Shown: positions 50,193 through 63,630 of the stretch, piece after piece
How positions within the stretch are numbered: position 1 is the first letter of the stretch
Layout of the letters: the number at the start of each line of letters is the position of its first letter
Origin: Moringa oleifera
Lineage: Eukaryota; Streptophyta; Magnoliopsida; Brassicales; Moringaceae
Assembly: GCA_021397835.1 (NCBI GenBank)
Contig: JAJFZO010000230.1
Coordinates: 5,760,001-5,824,000 of the forward strand
Reading direction: 5' to 3'
Length of the DNA stretch: 64,000 nt
Position numbers and translations under genes: made by a program
Notes under the pieces: model-generated
Database searches by the model: none
The model's input: the letters and a program-made list of their open reading frames with translations, nothing else
What the model was told of the DNA's origin: nothing

Positions 50193-53100
50193 TTAATCAC
50201 TATCCTCGTCATCCTCTGCAAATATGATGGAGACATCACATAAGGCCAGACAGAAAAGTCTAGTTTTAAATCTGTTAGACCAATCTATGTATATAGTATG
50301 CACTAACTAGATGGCACTTGAGTTCAAGTGTAGATTCCAATTGAAAAAGGATCTCACTTCATATTTCATGAATATTCCGTTTCTACCAATCAACTTCACC
50401 CTTGCAATATAGCAAGCACCTCCTTCTACTCTAGCATTTTATTTGGCAACATTCATACTCATTAATTATGTAGAACAAGATTATATACCTTATGTGCAAA
50501 AGCTGTCATGGAAAACCCATAGGTCTCAACACGTTAAATTTAAAGTTGCTCCACATGAGCCATGATCATAAGAGGAAATTCATGAATTGACAAGAAGCAA
50601 ATAATATCATCTGTCAATTTCTGTAAAGGTCATGCTGGATTCACCAAGTCAATTTCCACCAAATAGGGGTCAAGGACATGATGCAGGCCCATATTACAAC
50701 AAATTGCTTCCTAATTAAGATAACAAATTAATTATAAGTTCAAGGCCTGGCACAATTCTTAAAAAGGACAAGAACACTAAAATTCATAGAGATTGACCCA
50801 AGTCAAGGTGCAAAAGTGAAACCAAGCAACTGCTCAGACTATGAAGTCCAGGCAACACTAATCACAACATCCACATTCTCACAACCATCAATGCTATTCA
50901 TAGGCTAGTTATTAACATAAACAAAATCAAGAACAAAGGAAATCTTAGAGTAGCCTAAAATACTTACCCTCATTAAATTCTCCACTCTGGCTTTCCTCCT
51001 CCTCCTCCTCCTCCACATCATCATCTTCATCTTCACGTTCGTTTTCCGTATCTTCCGAATCATCACCACTATTTTCATCTGGTATTTTTGGCTTTGGAGG
51101 AGCTACAAAAGTGGTTGTTGACCTTCTGCGTGAACTTGAAACAATGTTACTCATGTCAATCCCCTCAAGTTCTTTCGCTCTTTCCTTCCGTCTTCTTACG
51201 TCCTTGATTTCTAAAGATAGAGAAACCACAGTGTTTTAAATAAATGCACTCGGCAAAACAGACAGTGTAGAAGTCTCAGCACTCCTATGTAACTAGTACA
51301 AGCAATCGTGAACAAAGAATTATTAACTTAAAATCCAGCATTGACTCTACAGGTTCATGTCATCTGATATTTTGGTCACACTTGTTTGAGTAGTTAATGA
51401 GATCACCTGAGACGATGTAAGTATTACCCAGACTGAGTTGGTTGAATGGCATACCAAACCACACTCATAAACATATTCCCTGTTCTTTCTACATAAGCAT
51501 TAGCATCCTCAGATGTGGCATCAATTCTCTGCCAATGGATAACCTTGAATGGCAATATCAGACCCTGGATGCTTTGAGCACCAAAGAATAATATCATAGT
51601 TCAACTACAAGGTCAGTAAGTTGATTTCCTCTCCTTTGCCATGTTCAACCCGAGTCTAAGCAAGCTGGCGATCAGTCAGTACTAAACAATTGATCCCTCT
51701 TTTCTTGTGGGAGCAAATAGAATTTAACCTTTCACCCATTATTTAGATGAAGAAAGCCTAGGGAGATGCAAGATTTCAAAAGTTTGCAACTGTAACAACC
51801 ATTGGATTAGGAAAACAAGTTAAAGATGTTAACTCAGAGCTGATAAACTAAACCATCTTAACTATGTTACTACAATCTAATATAAACAACTGGACAAATC
51901 CCAGATCAGCATGGCTATTCCTTTACAAAATATTATCTCCATTTAAGATGCATGAGAAGGTAAGATCAGTTTCTTTTCTCACCCCAAAGCAGTCAAATTG
52001 CACCCAAAATACTTAATTGAAACAGACTCAAAGAAAGGGGCAACTAAAACTTCATTTACCACTGTGAATATCCCTCCTAATCTTAGATAGGTCGTCCACT
52101 TATTTCTCACACTGTCCAGCTCGGTGAGTGGAGATTAGGGAGAGTAAGTAGAACTGCTAATAGAAAACAGAAAAGGATGACTCCTTTGAGAACTTCTAGT
52201 GTTGGGTAGTGCAATATAATATATTACTCCATAGACCATCATACCAGCACACTGACTAAATTCCAGCTAGTTAATCATAATTCTTACCTTTTTCAGAAGG
52301 GTTTGGAGACAACCCTTCTCTAGAAAGTATCTCCTCGAGTTCCTTTATTAGGTTAGCCTCACGTTTACTTTCAGGAACCTGCTTGACTTTCCGGTAAACT
52401 GATGGAGGAACACTGTACATGAAATAAGCAATTGTTAAAGTGTCAACCTTGACAAAGATATGGGCTTACAAATGAGCGAGTCAAATATAAACCTCATCCC
52501 ACATGATTTGATAACTGATTTTAGATGCTCCACATGTTTCCCATATGCTGCAGCTGAAGCTTCTTTTTTCTGCATTTCAATAATATGATTAATTAAAGAT
52601 TAGATCTTGAACAGATTTTAGAAGAATAAAAATGACTGACCTTCACAGGTTTTTCAGCAGAGGATTGAGAGTGGCCATCTTCGGAGACAATTTCACTATC
52701 TTCCACATCACTATTGTTGTCTGAATTTGTTTCTGCCACTTTCATCCTCTTCTTACCAGATACCGTGGTCTTCTTTTCAGGTCTATTCCTTTTCTTAAAC
52801 CCTTCTGTCTTCTGCGTTTCCCTTTTTGAAACAACTTTCTTCTTGGATTTCACTTCATTTTCTTCCTCATCACTCACACTATCTGATGAATCAGAACTTC
52901 CCTTGCTGCTTAATTTCTTAGATGCTTTGCTAGGAACATTTCTCTTAAGATTTTTCTTCTTAACCGCAATCACAGGTTCAGAAGCTTCATGAGACGCCAA
53001 TACCTAATAGATTATGGAGACAAAAACAAGCAGGTTAGATTGCCTGATGCACGTTGTATAAAAAGTAATGTGTCCTGAACATATATGCTCACCTGATCTA

Positions 53101-56100
53101 ATTGCTCACTTATAAATTTCTTGTATGGATCAAGAGCATACTTATCGAGTTTAAGATCCTCCTCCAGAAGTCGACGAAGTCCAACCATAGTAACTTCCCT
53201 GAAATAAAGCAAATAATGTTCATTTCTTTAACAATCTGAATGACAGAGAAATGTCTTCTGGATCAAAGAAAATTAGGGAAATAAACAAGTAAACATATCA
53301 TAAGCCCTAGCCAAAAGAACTATGCATGTGGAATATGATGATCAAAGAGCAGTGTCTTAACCAAGTGATGAGTTAAATTACCAACGAGAAAATTAACTTA
53401 CTCAGAATTAAGTTTGAGATACGAAGCTCTTTTCCTGATGGCTTTCTTTATTGTGCTCTCAGAAACTTCTTTAGCTTTCTTACTTTGGGTTTCCTTGGTT
53501 TCAGAGTTAGTTGCTTTATGTGCAGTCAGGAGGCCCAAAACAGGAGAGTCTTCCATTCTTCCCTCATCTTCAGTGTTGGGTTCCTTCACATCTTTCTTCA
53601 ACATAAGTCCTTGCGGTGACTCTTCCATTTCTGTAGTTGGAGAGGCATGTTTTTCCCCACTACTCCCAGAATTTAAGGAGGCATTATCGTTACCAGCATT
53701 TTCTAAGCACTACACAAAAAAAGATGCATGCACATTTTTACAAATCATAAGCAAAAGGATAAGGAAACAACATTCTGGCTTGTATCAGATGATAAGCATC
53801 ACACTTCACTGCAATGCCACCGTTAACAAAATAAAAGCAGACATCTCTCAGATTTATCAGGATTAACATTTTTTGCAAAAGTTGTATCCACATAACTGCC
53901 AGTAGAAGTCCCACTAGAAATTATCACCTTATACTGGCTAATATTATGTAATAAGAGGCAAATAAATTAAAGTCTGCAATGTCAAAAATCATGCAAGAGT
54001 CACATTAATGTACAAAGACAAATAAATTCCACTTTCTATGTTATAGAGTTATTCTGCAGCAGCAACAGCTAACAAGTAAACTAACTTTGACAAAATGTGC
54101 ATGGTCAAAAGTACGCACATTTTAGCGTGCAAAATAGAATATCTACTAAAAACTTGTAAAAGTTCACATATAGTAATAGATGAACAGTGAGCATAAAGAA
54201 ACAAAAGATTCCATTCATAAATGAAAAATAGAAAATATTCTTTTGAGCAGAAACAAAGAACAATATATTAAATTACATGTATGGTTAACCTAGGAAATTC
54301 TATGATATCAATCATCTTCCACATTTACAAAACAATTCCTTGAGTCCCAAAATTTCAAAATACTAATCTAAGACTCTTATTGACGTCTCAAGATTTTCAA
54401 AAGTCCTCATATTTCTCTTACGCCAGACACTCCGAAAAATGACATGCGGATTCATCTTCATTAGCCTTCTCCTTTCTCCCCCTAAGCCCATTCCTGACCA
54501 CGCCATCAATTCCATGCCTACTGATCCGGTGCTAACCCAAGATATGCCCAGTAATTGTAGCACTGATGTCCAGATCTGAGCTGTCCATTCACACCCCACC
54601 AGTAAATGAAACACAGTTTCTTCTTGCTCTTTGCATAGGCAGCAGTACTTTTCCCTGTTTCTTCATATTATCTATGATCAAAATCTTTCCTTTCACTGCC
54701 TCCCATGTAAAAAAACTGCCTTAGGAGGAACTTTAACTTTCCACACCTGCTTCCAGGGAAAACAGCCTCATCTCATTTCCCCTGCACATACCCTGAAAAA
54801 AGATTTAACAGAAAAGGAATCCATCCCACTGTTGCCAGTTTCCATCACTGTGCCCTTCACATCATTTGTTGTGTTATGTTTTTGAATCGCCTCATAAATC
54901 CCCTCAATTACCATAAATCCCAACCCTGAGCATTTCTTATTAGCGGCACAAATTAGGTTCCTTCCTCCCCGCATTCACAAACCCTAGCACCCTTATTTAC
55001 ATGCCAAGGCAAAGACAGCAAAGCTCATCCCCACACTACTAGTCATGCTAGAATTTTATCCTATCTCCCTTTCCTAACCTGAAGCCAATCAACTTCTTAA
55101 ACTCCTCCCACCCCTTCCTAATCACCTTCAATACACAAACCCGATATGCTCCTTCGCCTCTCCTAGTCATCCACCCCCCTTCTAACTTCTCATATTAACC
55201 CCACTATTCTTCTCCATAAAACTTCTTTCTCTGTCATAAACCTCCATAACCATTTGCCTAACAACCCCTAACACACCTGTAGACATAGGTTGAATAACCT
55301 CCTCCCCCCTCACAAAGTGATACTTGTGATAATCCCCCAAGTTTCCCCACAAAAACTTTTCAGCTACTTCCATCGGCATTGGGAACAGAGACATAAAATA
55401 AACAAGTAGATTTGAAAGAGTTGACTTGATCAAAGTTAATTTCCCGCCTTTTGATAAGTACATCTTTTTCCATCCCACTAATCTGCGTTCAAACCTCTCC
55501 ACTACCCCATTGCATAAGCCAATCCTCATGTTTAGCACCCAATGGCATTCCCGAGTATTTCAAAGGGAACTCCATCAAATTTTACCTCCCATAATGGATG
55601 CTAATACCTCACCATTCTCTACTGCCCCTATTGCTGCGATCTCTGTTTTTCCCAAGTCAATTATCAAACCAGAGACAGCTTCAAGTAACTGTAGTGTACC
55701 CCTTAAGTTAATAATCTACTCCTCCTTCAGTTCACAAAAATTTCAATATCATCAAGAACAATAGATGCGACATCACTATCTCATTCTCACTGTTGCCTGC
55801 CTTAAAACCCTTCAGCAGCCCCTTGTTGACAGCTTCAGACAGCAACCTGTCCAAAGCTTCCATGACCACAATAAACAACAAAAGGGGTTAATGGATCCCC
55901 CTACCCTAAACCCCTGGTTGCCTTGAAAAAAGTGGTCAGACACTTGTGTTCACCATCACAGTATATGATGCAGTAGAACCGCACCAGTAGATCTACCTAT
56001 GCCATTTCCTGCCACAACCCACTCTCCTTAGCATGTATCTCAAAAAATTCCACGAAACATGATCATAAGCTTTTTCCATATCTAATTTGCACACTATGCC

Positions 56101-59100
56101 ACTCTTTCCCGCTTTTGCTTGAGTGTTCACAATTTCATTTTCGATTAAAACAGCATCAAGAATCTGTCTTCCCCTTCCAAATGCATTTTGACTTTCACTT
56201 ATCACTTATCACTTTTTCCACCGCCAAGCACATCCTTCTTGCTAAAACTTTGGTTATTATCTTATTTACACATCCCACCAGACTAATAAGTCTATATTAT
56301 GTAATTCTTGCAGCCCCCGACCTCCTCGGAATTAGTATGATGATTGTGGAATTGTGTGATCTTACAAATTTCTTTTTCACGGAACTCTACAAATAACCTT
56401 AGGAAATCACCTTTTCCTATCTTTCCGTTTAATTTTAAGAAAGCCATGGTGAAACTGTCACATCCCAGGGCTTCATCTCCATCGGACTCTTTCAAAGTAT
56501 TCCATATTTCCTCCTCCTCAAATTGCCTCTCAATGTGATCCATTAATTCTATGGCAATCTATCTAAACTCCAATCCTTCCAATTTCAGGCAATTTCGGTC
56601 TCAACCGGTCTGACTCCTTGTATAGTCCCATATAAAAATTCCTTACCCCCTCTCATCCCCTTCTAATAGCTTTTCACACGCGACCTGAGTTTCAATCTCC
56701 ACCCCTCTGATTCCTTGTACATTGACATTTAAAGATTCCTTACCCCATCCTTGAGCTCTGCCCCTTCTAGTAGCCTTTCACCCTCGATCGACAGCTTCCT
56801 TCTTGTAGTTGCATCTTCTAAGGCATTTGTTGTCCCACAAAAGAAAGCATTGTTCCTATCCCATCCCTCAACCACAACGCCTTCAATTTCTACCCCAATG
56901 ATATTTTCCTCAATTTCAACAATTTCACCAGTTCATTATTTATTGCCATTCTCCTTGCCTAATTCTCTCCATCACTCTCCCTACCCGTCATGATGTTGTC
57001 CAGCTCCTACAAATCACTCCACAACTTATCTTTCTGTTGTCCCAAGTTTTCAAACTGTTCCTTTCTCCATTTTTTTCACCTTGTTCTTAACCATTTTCAA
57101 ATTCCTTGCAACCACAAAACTAGTATTACCTTCGTCCCTTACCCCCTCCCACCATTTCTTTCACATGTTAATCAAAATCTTTGACATGCAAACCATATGT
57201 TTTCGAACTTCAATGGACATAGATACCGTTTAATATCTTCCACAATAATCATTACCGAATTATGGTCTGAAATTGGCCTGGCATTAGCAATTGATGCATG
57301 TTTGAAAAAATTTCCTCCTAATTGTTTGAGACCAAGAATTTGTCTAGCCAGGACAAAGAGGGATTCTCCCTCATATTTGAACACGTATAAGACCCTCCAA
57401 TTAATGGTAAGTCATGTAATTCTAATTTTGACACCACCCCTGTAAAATAATCTGACGAAGCCCCTCCAATACCAATCGTTATTTGTTCGCTTAAGAATAA
57501 GACCTTGTTAAAGTCTCATCCGATCACCCATGGCCTCCCTCCCCCTTCCTTTGATAGTCTTGCAAGCCATCCCATAGAGCATACCTTGCTCTCCTACAAT
57601 AGCTCCCATACACTTATGTGAACATCCATTTAATTCCCATTGTACTTTGCTAACAAATGAAATGTCTCCTAACCTTCCTTACGCTGCCTTGCACTACCAT
57701 TCAAAATTTTGTCCGCCCTACAAAGTGCTCATCACTCCCGGGTTCGTCTCCTCCATCTTCATCTCTTGCAAACTAACCAAGTCTACCTTCCATTTGCTAA
57801 GTGACAACTTGATGACAGCTTCTTGTTTGTGTTATTAATCCATTCCAAATTAATAATTTAAGAACCATAATATTTGTTGCTTCCTAGACTCCTCAGAATT
57901 TCACTATTTTTTTCCTTCCTACTCTTATCCTTATCATAATTTATCCTAAATTTCAATCTCCACAACTCTCTACCTACATCTCACCCACTCCTTTTCTTCT
58001 TCACCTCCTTTCCCTTGAATAGATTTGTCACCCACCTTCTGCTTTCTATCTTCATGAATAGAGCAAAGGCCTCATCTTCCATATCTTCAAAATTTAGATA
58101 CAGGGACTAGCATATACTGGCCAAGTTCTTCATTAGCCTCTTAGGAATTTCTTGATCATCAACATAGTCATAGGCCACGACGTCAAACAAATCCCTGTTA
58201 CTTAACCCAATGCCCTTTCCCTCATGTTCAGTACCTTGTATCTCCCTCACTTCCTTGGCATAAATGGCTAGTGGCATAGCCTCCGACCTACACTCATCAT
58301 CAAACCCATCCCCATTACTCGTCCCCATACTCAACTGACTCGTCTTAGTGATTGGGCGCACTCGGTTTGGGAAAGCTACCAAATGATCCTCATGCCTTGA
58401 TGACTCTCGCCTGGTTTTCTTCTTAGAAAAGAGTCTTGGCCCCTCCATAAGCAATAATTCACATCGCCTGAGCCATCCCCATTATTAGTGATTCCAACTC
58501 CACTAAACATCTCTCGACATTTTTTTATAGATTGAGGATTGATTTCTATTTCCCAATCGACTTTCACACATTAAGATAACAATACACGCTTTACTCATTA
58601 CCCGATCCAATGTTTAAACCCATCTCTTTTGGGCTAAGAACGATCTTCCACCCATCAACTTTTTCTCCTTCAACTCTATGTAGGCCCGTAGAAGGTAGCT
58701 TTTTCTGATTCATCTTCTTTTTTTTGGACCCAAGTCCAAAACCAATGGCAATCTAGTGACCTGCATATGACCCGGATCCATTCCCACATGGGTCTTCATC
58801 CCGCCTGATCCACCTGATGGCCCACTATGATTACTGGATACAAGCCCATGCATAACCCTTTCCGCAAGCCCACATTCCCTAAGAATTTTGGGCTTCCAAT
58901 TTAGCACAAGCCCAAAGCCTACTTCTTCCACCTTGTTCAACTTCTTTACTCGATTATCCGAAGCCAAAAAAATCCAACTAACCTGCAGCTCTTGCACACC
59001 CATCTTCCACCACCACACGCTTCCATGATTTGCCATGGTCCTTCACTCTTTTACTTGCCTTCTACTCCATTCAAATGCCCACACCTACAATAAGCACACA

Positions 59101-61724
59101 CACGTTAAAGACCACCTTTGTCGCCATCCCAACTATCTAACTCCGACCATCAGTATCCTTCCCCGACGAGGATGCCTCTTGCTTTTTCCTTGGTATGAGC
59201 CCCACCTTTTCTCCCTTGATTCCTTCCTACCAATATTTGTCACCCCACAAACAGAAACCATCACCACCGTCTGGCACAATGATTGATCTCTCGTAACATC
59301 TGACAATCTCGAACAACATTAGAAATACACTCTCATTGGCCCCACTACGCCTAGCAAGACTATGCTTCCCTTTTTTCTCTTCCTCATCCAACCCTCTTTC
59401 CTTTCTGCCATAACCAAGCTATTCATCAACAACCAGAACCATTTTAAATCATCCTTTGATAAGATCAATGATGCCCGTTTTCCTTTTATCTGCTCCGTTA
59501 TCCTCACACCTACTCCTTCTCTACCTCTGTTGAATTCAAAAATCGTCCTCTCCACCCTCACAGTGCAAATCACCCCACCTTCTCCGTACAATTTCTCTCT
59601 TTACGGATTCTCTCTCTACATATTTCGAAAATTCTACCGCCTTTAAAAAACGGAAAATATAATTTTCATGTTATGAAATGGTTTACCCCACTAAACATAT
59701 CTGGTAGATTCATTATATACATGCTTTAGCAAGTCAATACGCTATTCCACCCTAAGTTTATTGAAGGTGTATGCAGTATAAGGTTTGACATAAATGCTGC
59801 AATTAAACAGGTTCAGACACAAGACAAACAACTCAAGCCTGCAAAGCAAGATTAACTGAAAGCTGGTGCAATAAGTATACCAGCAAAAAAATAAATAAAT
59901 AGATAACTGCCAGAGCTTTGAGCTTCAGCTAAATTATAGCCTCAATGTATGGAATACTTGTTATAGTTAGATTGCATATATGGTCAAATTGTACATCAAC
60001 TTCTCAATGAAAATGCACTGAAAATGATCTATTTTAACTTTAAAAAGTAGCATTGAAAATATGTCACATTGAGAAAAATAAATAAAGCAAAGATAAAGAA
60101 GAAACAACCTGCATAGAAACACAATTAAAGATGAAAGAAAAAGCAAACATGCTTGCATGTATGCTGGAAGCTCTACAATAATATGTAGCGACAAAGAGTT
60201 TTTATAGATAGAACAGCTACTTGTAGCAGACGTTCCTTGATAAATCTCTTATGCACATCCAATGCATATTTCTCCAAATCCAAGTCCTCCTCTAACACTC
60301 TTCGAACACCCTCAAAAGTCAAAGAACTGCAAAAGGAAAGAGGCAAGACAGTGAGAGAAAGGGAGATAATCATTCCATTTCCTTTAACCCTCAGCAAAAA
60401 TACCAAGCATAATGGTTTGAACTAAATTGTTAGCTCAATATAATGAAAGGAGGGGAGGAAGAGAGGTTCTATTTTCAAGTTAGATATGGAAAAGGCAGAC
60501 GATTGCGCATATTGGCATGTTCTCATTTAGTTGTCAAGGAAAATGAGTTTTTGGGACATGATCTGCTTGGATTGGAAAATTATCCCCTTCTCCAATTTGA
60601 TTCATAAAGGACCCTCCAATTCTTGTCATGCCTCCCGAGTGCTGGGACAAGGGGATGCTCTCTAACCACTTCCAATATTTGGTGCTAGAAGTGCATAACA
60701 GAACATTGACTAAAGCAATGGAGTAAGGTCTCTTCATACTTTAAACTGGAGTACAATCAAATGCCTACATCACATTAGTGGCTTGTGATCCGAAGCACCT
60801 CCTGCACTGCAGCAAGAAGTGGAAAGGCTCCCTCTTCAACAGCAGCCCACCAAGCATGGTAACCATCAAGATATGACCCATGGCAAACCATCTAACAACC
60901 TTCACCTTATAACTTTCACGCCCAGGCACATCACATTGCAGAGTATCTTCCTTGTCCCTCAAGTCAACTTTGACTTATTTTTCTTTCATTTTACATCATA
61001 AACAAACTCGGTTCTTGTGTCTTTTGCATGTTCAGGATTCAAAAAATTTGAAGTTCCTTGAATTCTAATTCCTATGCATATCTACCTATTTATGATCGTA
61101 AGTATCTGCTGCAGTTTACTTTCATATGCTTCATGCAACACCCATGAATGGCAGCACATATGAATAGTAATCATCTTAGCTCATCCTTTGGACTTTCTTC
61201 TACAGGTGTCAGCAACAATAAAATTTCATTTACATCCTTTGTCCTTGTGAGTTAATCGAATTAAAAGATTGAAACTTCCTTCGAACAAAAGCCATTTGAA
61301 ACTGTAATGGTTTCCCCTCAAATAAACAAATCCAATTAGATTACAAATACGAAACAAAACGTTGCAGTCCCAATTCGCCCAAAAAAGTAAGACTAAGACT
61401 TAAAAATTCAGAGATTATAAGACTCCATTAAAGACCCAAACACCAATTTCCATCGCCAAATTCACCTACCGATATAGGCATGCATAAATAAACAATTACA
61501 CACATCCGAAGGTATGCATAAAGATAAAAAGGGAGGTAGAGCCAGAGAGAGTACTCGGCTTGCTTCTTGAAGTAGGAAACTCGAGAGCGCATGGCGCCAT
61601 TAATCTGGGACTCGATATCCTGCGACGATAATTCTTTCCCGTCTTTCTCCTTACTAACGCTGTCGTACGCCTCTTCCTTCACGTCTATCTTAGACGTTTC
61701 ACTATCATGCGCCTTATCAGCCAT
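50193..61724 (-). CDS. HIRIP3/Chz1-type histone chaperone with two DEK-C-like domains
   Basis: Nuclear protein of the CHZ-domain family; yeast Chz1 and plant homologues bind H2A-H2B or H2A.Z-H2B. Exons in transcript order: 61724-61555, 60326-60221, 53709-53402, 53198-53093, 53003-52641, 52569-52493, 52412-52288, 51210-50968, 50215-50193; 506 residues, all GT-AG, all phases consistent. Domains: DEK-C-like 1 (about 33-92), acidic/polar linker, DEK-C-like 2 (about 173-230), Lys/Ser-rich disordered region with nuclear-localisation-type clusters (240-350), a conserved [14 protein letters not shown] module (352-418), the CHZ core [18 protein letters not shown] (431-448), and an Asp/Glu-rich tail (465-506). 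Intron 2 is 6.5 kb and holds a LINE. Function inferred from the family. Confidence 0.9.
51211..52287 (-). other. Intron 7 of the histone chaperone gene
   Basis: A 1,077-bp intron with a GGTAAG donor and CTTTAG acceptor on the minus strand. No exon or repeat recognised. The 753-bp intron 8 (50216-50967) is also empty. Confidence 0.7.
54236..59650 (-). mobile_element. Near full-length decayed L1-type LINE in chaperone intron 2, sense orientation
   Basis: Minus-strand order from 5': ORF1 start with a DUF4283-like region (59319-59591, [15 protein letters not shown]); further ORF1-like frames (58710-59036, 58107-58454); endonuclease C-terminus (57172-57384, ISDHNSVMI and PLKFENIWF); early reverse transcriptase (56292-56543); [20 protein letters not shown] and [17 protein letters not shown] (55993-56205); post-catalytic domain (55182-55538, [20 protein letters not shown]); zinc-binding end (54363-54614, [17 protein letters not shown]). 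Stops and frameshifts split every ORF. The 3' end near 54240 has TTCTGCTCAAAAG, similar to the other LINE's end. GAAAATAT occurs at both flanks (54231, 59653) as a weak target-site candidate. Same broad family as the LINE at 10297-15752. Confidence 0.87.
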
Positions 61725-62325
61725 TGTCAGGAAGACGGTTCGCCTCTGCTACCGTGGCGATGGAGGAAAGAGAGTAGAGCCAGTGTCCGTGTCCCCTCTT
61801 TGGGCTAAAACCCCAAAACAAGAAGAAGCGCAAAGGAAAATGGCACCAACTATTAGGGTGTGCATATACGGTACGTATAAGTGTAATGCGCTCGTGATAT
61901 GTAAGATCTGGACCGTCGATTTCGATTACATTGTTGAGAAGAAGAGCAGAGTACAACCTCTAGATGCAGACACGTTGACGTTTGCCATCAGTCTACGTAC
62001 AACCAGGGACAGCTGTGGTGATTTAACTTTCATTTATTACCGTTTTTCCATAAAATATGGTTTTAACAAGTTTGCCCCAAGTGAACCTGAAATAAAATAA
62101 TTACACGGTTTTTTTTCTCAAATTATTTAAAAATATGGAAATAATGATATTACAACAAGAGTTGAGGGGCATGTTTGCAAAAAGTTAAAACTCTTGGGGA
62201 CGCAAAAAAACGACGTGCGACTTTCGGCAATCTGGGATCCTATCATCAAAACGTAGCGCAGTCGTCGTCGAGGGTTTTTTGTTTGAGACGGGAGTCCTAT
62301 AATCAAAAGCGAAGGAGAAGAAATC
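61725..62325. promoter_or_regulatory. Divergent (head-to-head) promoter region
   Basis: Only 601 bp separate the ATGs of the chaperone (minus) and the unknown gene (plus). A TTGGGCTAAAACCCC motif at 61800-61814 contains a TGGGCT site II-type element next to an AAACCC stretch, a combination common in promoters of housekeeping and proliferation genes. No TATA box was seen in either direction. Confidence 0.55.
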
Positions 62326-63630
62326 ATGGGTGGTCATGAAGCAATTGAGGTGGCCAAGACGGTCCTGGAGGTAGCCGACGTTGCGTGGACCGCTGTGGAG
62401 TGTTGCCACCATTATAACCACAACAATCAGCACAAGGACCATGAAGATCATGAAGATAAGAAGATGATTGATGACGAGGAACGTGAATTGGAGTCTCTAA
62501 GATCAGAGAATCGGCGGCTTAGGAGGTTGCTCGAGGAAAACCTCAAGCTCCTTCAGAATCTCTCCGAGTCGCCTGCTTTATTACAAGATTGCCCTCCTGA
62601 TGTACGTATATTGTTTGTTCTTCTTGAATACTTTGGTTTGACTTTGACTGACTTCATATATTTCGGGGATTCCCTTTTACATTAATTATGTGGCCGTTTA
62701 TTTTAGGTCCTTCATATTTTCTATGATATGTTAGAAATTTCTTTTGTTATGTGTATGATGAACTGAATGATCCATTATGGCATTTTTCTTCTTGTTTTAG
62801 GCTACAAATTTCAGTTTGATTTATATTGTACTATGTAGTTTTATTCAGCTTTCAGTTGGCGAATGGCTATTTAGATGAATAGTGAATAAGCTGTTTGCTC
62901 AAGAATCAAGGTGATATTTGTTCAGAAAAGAACAAAAAGTGTTTCATATTGCATGGATTACCCTCCCTTTTCTCTTTATGTTATCATCATGTCAAATTTA
63001 TTCTCCACTAATGTTGGAATGCCAAATTATTTCAAGTTACCGCATGCAAGCAACATTGAGTTCTGTTAATCCCAGAAGTGTGTCTGTTTGCCAATTGCAG
63101 TTGCATGAACGTCTATTTTCTGCTGTGAATTCTAAGGACTTCTTGACTCGGCTAAAGTCTCTCAGTCGGACTTCAGTTTATGGAGCTGGCAATGAATTCC
63201 CATTCAGAGAGGCTACAGGTTGTTACATCTGGCCAATCGTATATTTCTTTTTGTATACACTGCTCTCTATTGTAATTGTATGGTAACCTTTTTTCTTTGG
63301 CGATGATTAGGAGATGATATGCATTCAGCTGAAGTTCTCATTAATATTGACAATGAAGAACCTAGTTGGTGGGTTTGGGTCACTGATGACATGGTTCCAA
63401 GCAATGTTGAAGAAAGGAGTGGCATTGATAATGAAAATTATATAGTTATAACTGAGGAGCATGTGGTGGATGGTGTTGCCAACTTTATGGCCAAATGCAT
63501 TCTTTCAAACCCAAAAACTCAGGTACAAATTTATTGGGAAAATACTGATCATAATTTACTTTACGCGGTGTCCTCACATAGTTTGCTTCCTTCAAATTGC
63601 AGACTATGACACCAGAGGAGATACAAAAAA
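62326..63630 (+). CDS. Unrecognised plant protein with N-terminal coiled coil (5' part of gene)
   Basis: I do not recognise a named family. Exons: 62326-62601, 63101-63218, 63311-63522, 63603-63630, giving 211 residues before the window ends; the last exon is only 28 bp and ends at AAAAAA/GTAAGT in phase 1. Features: an N-terminal helix (EAIEVAKTVLEVADVAW), a His/Asp-rich run (27-46), a likely coiled coil (ERELESLRSENRRLRRLLEE, about 52-71), then a conserved-looking globular part (EPSWWVWVTDDMVPSNVEE, YIVITEEHVVDGVANFMAKC). No signal peptide or transmembrane helix in this part. All splice sites are GT-AG and phases agree, supporting a real gene. It probably shares a promoter region with the histone chaperone gene. 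Confidence 0.8.

Noticed and set aside
53414..53866. Plus-strand open frame of 150 codons over chaperone exon 3
   Set aside because: Antisense shadow of a Glu/Lys/Ser-rich coding exon; it has no family resemblance.
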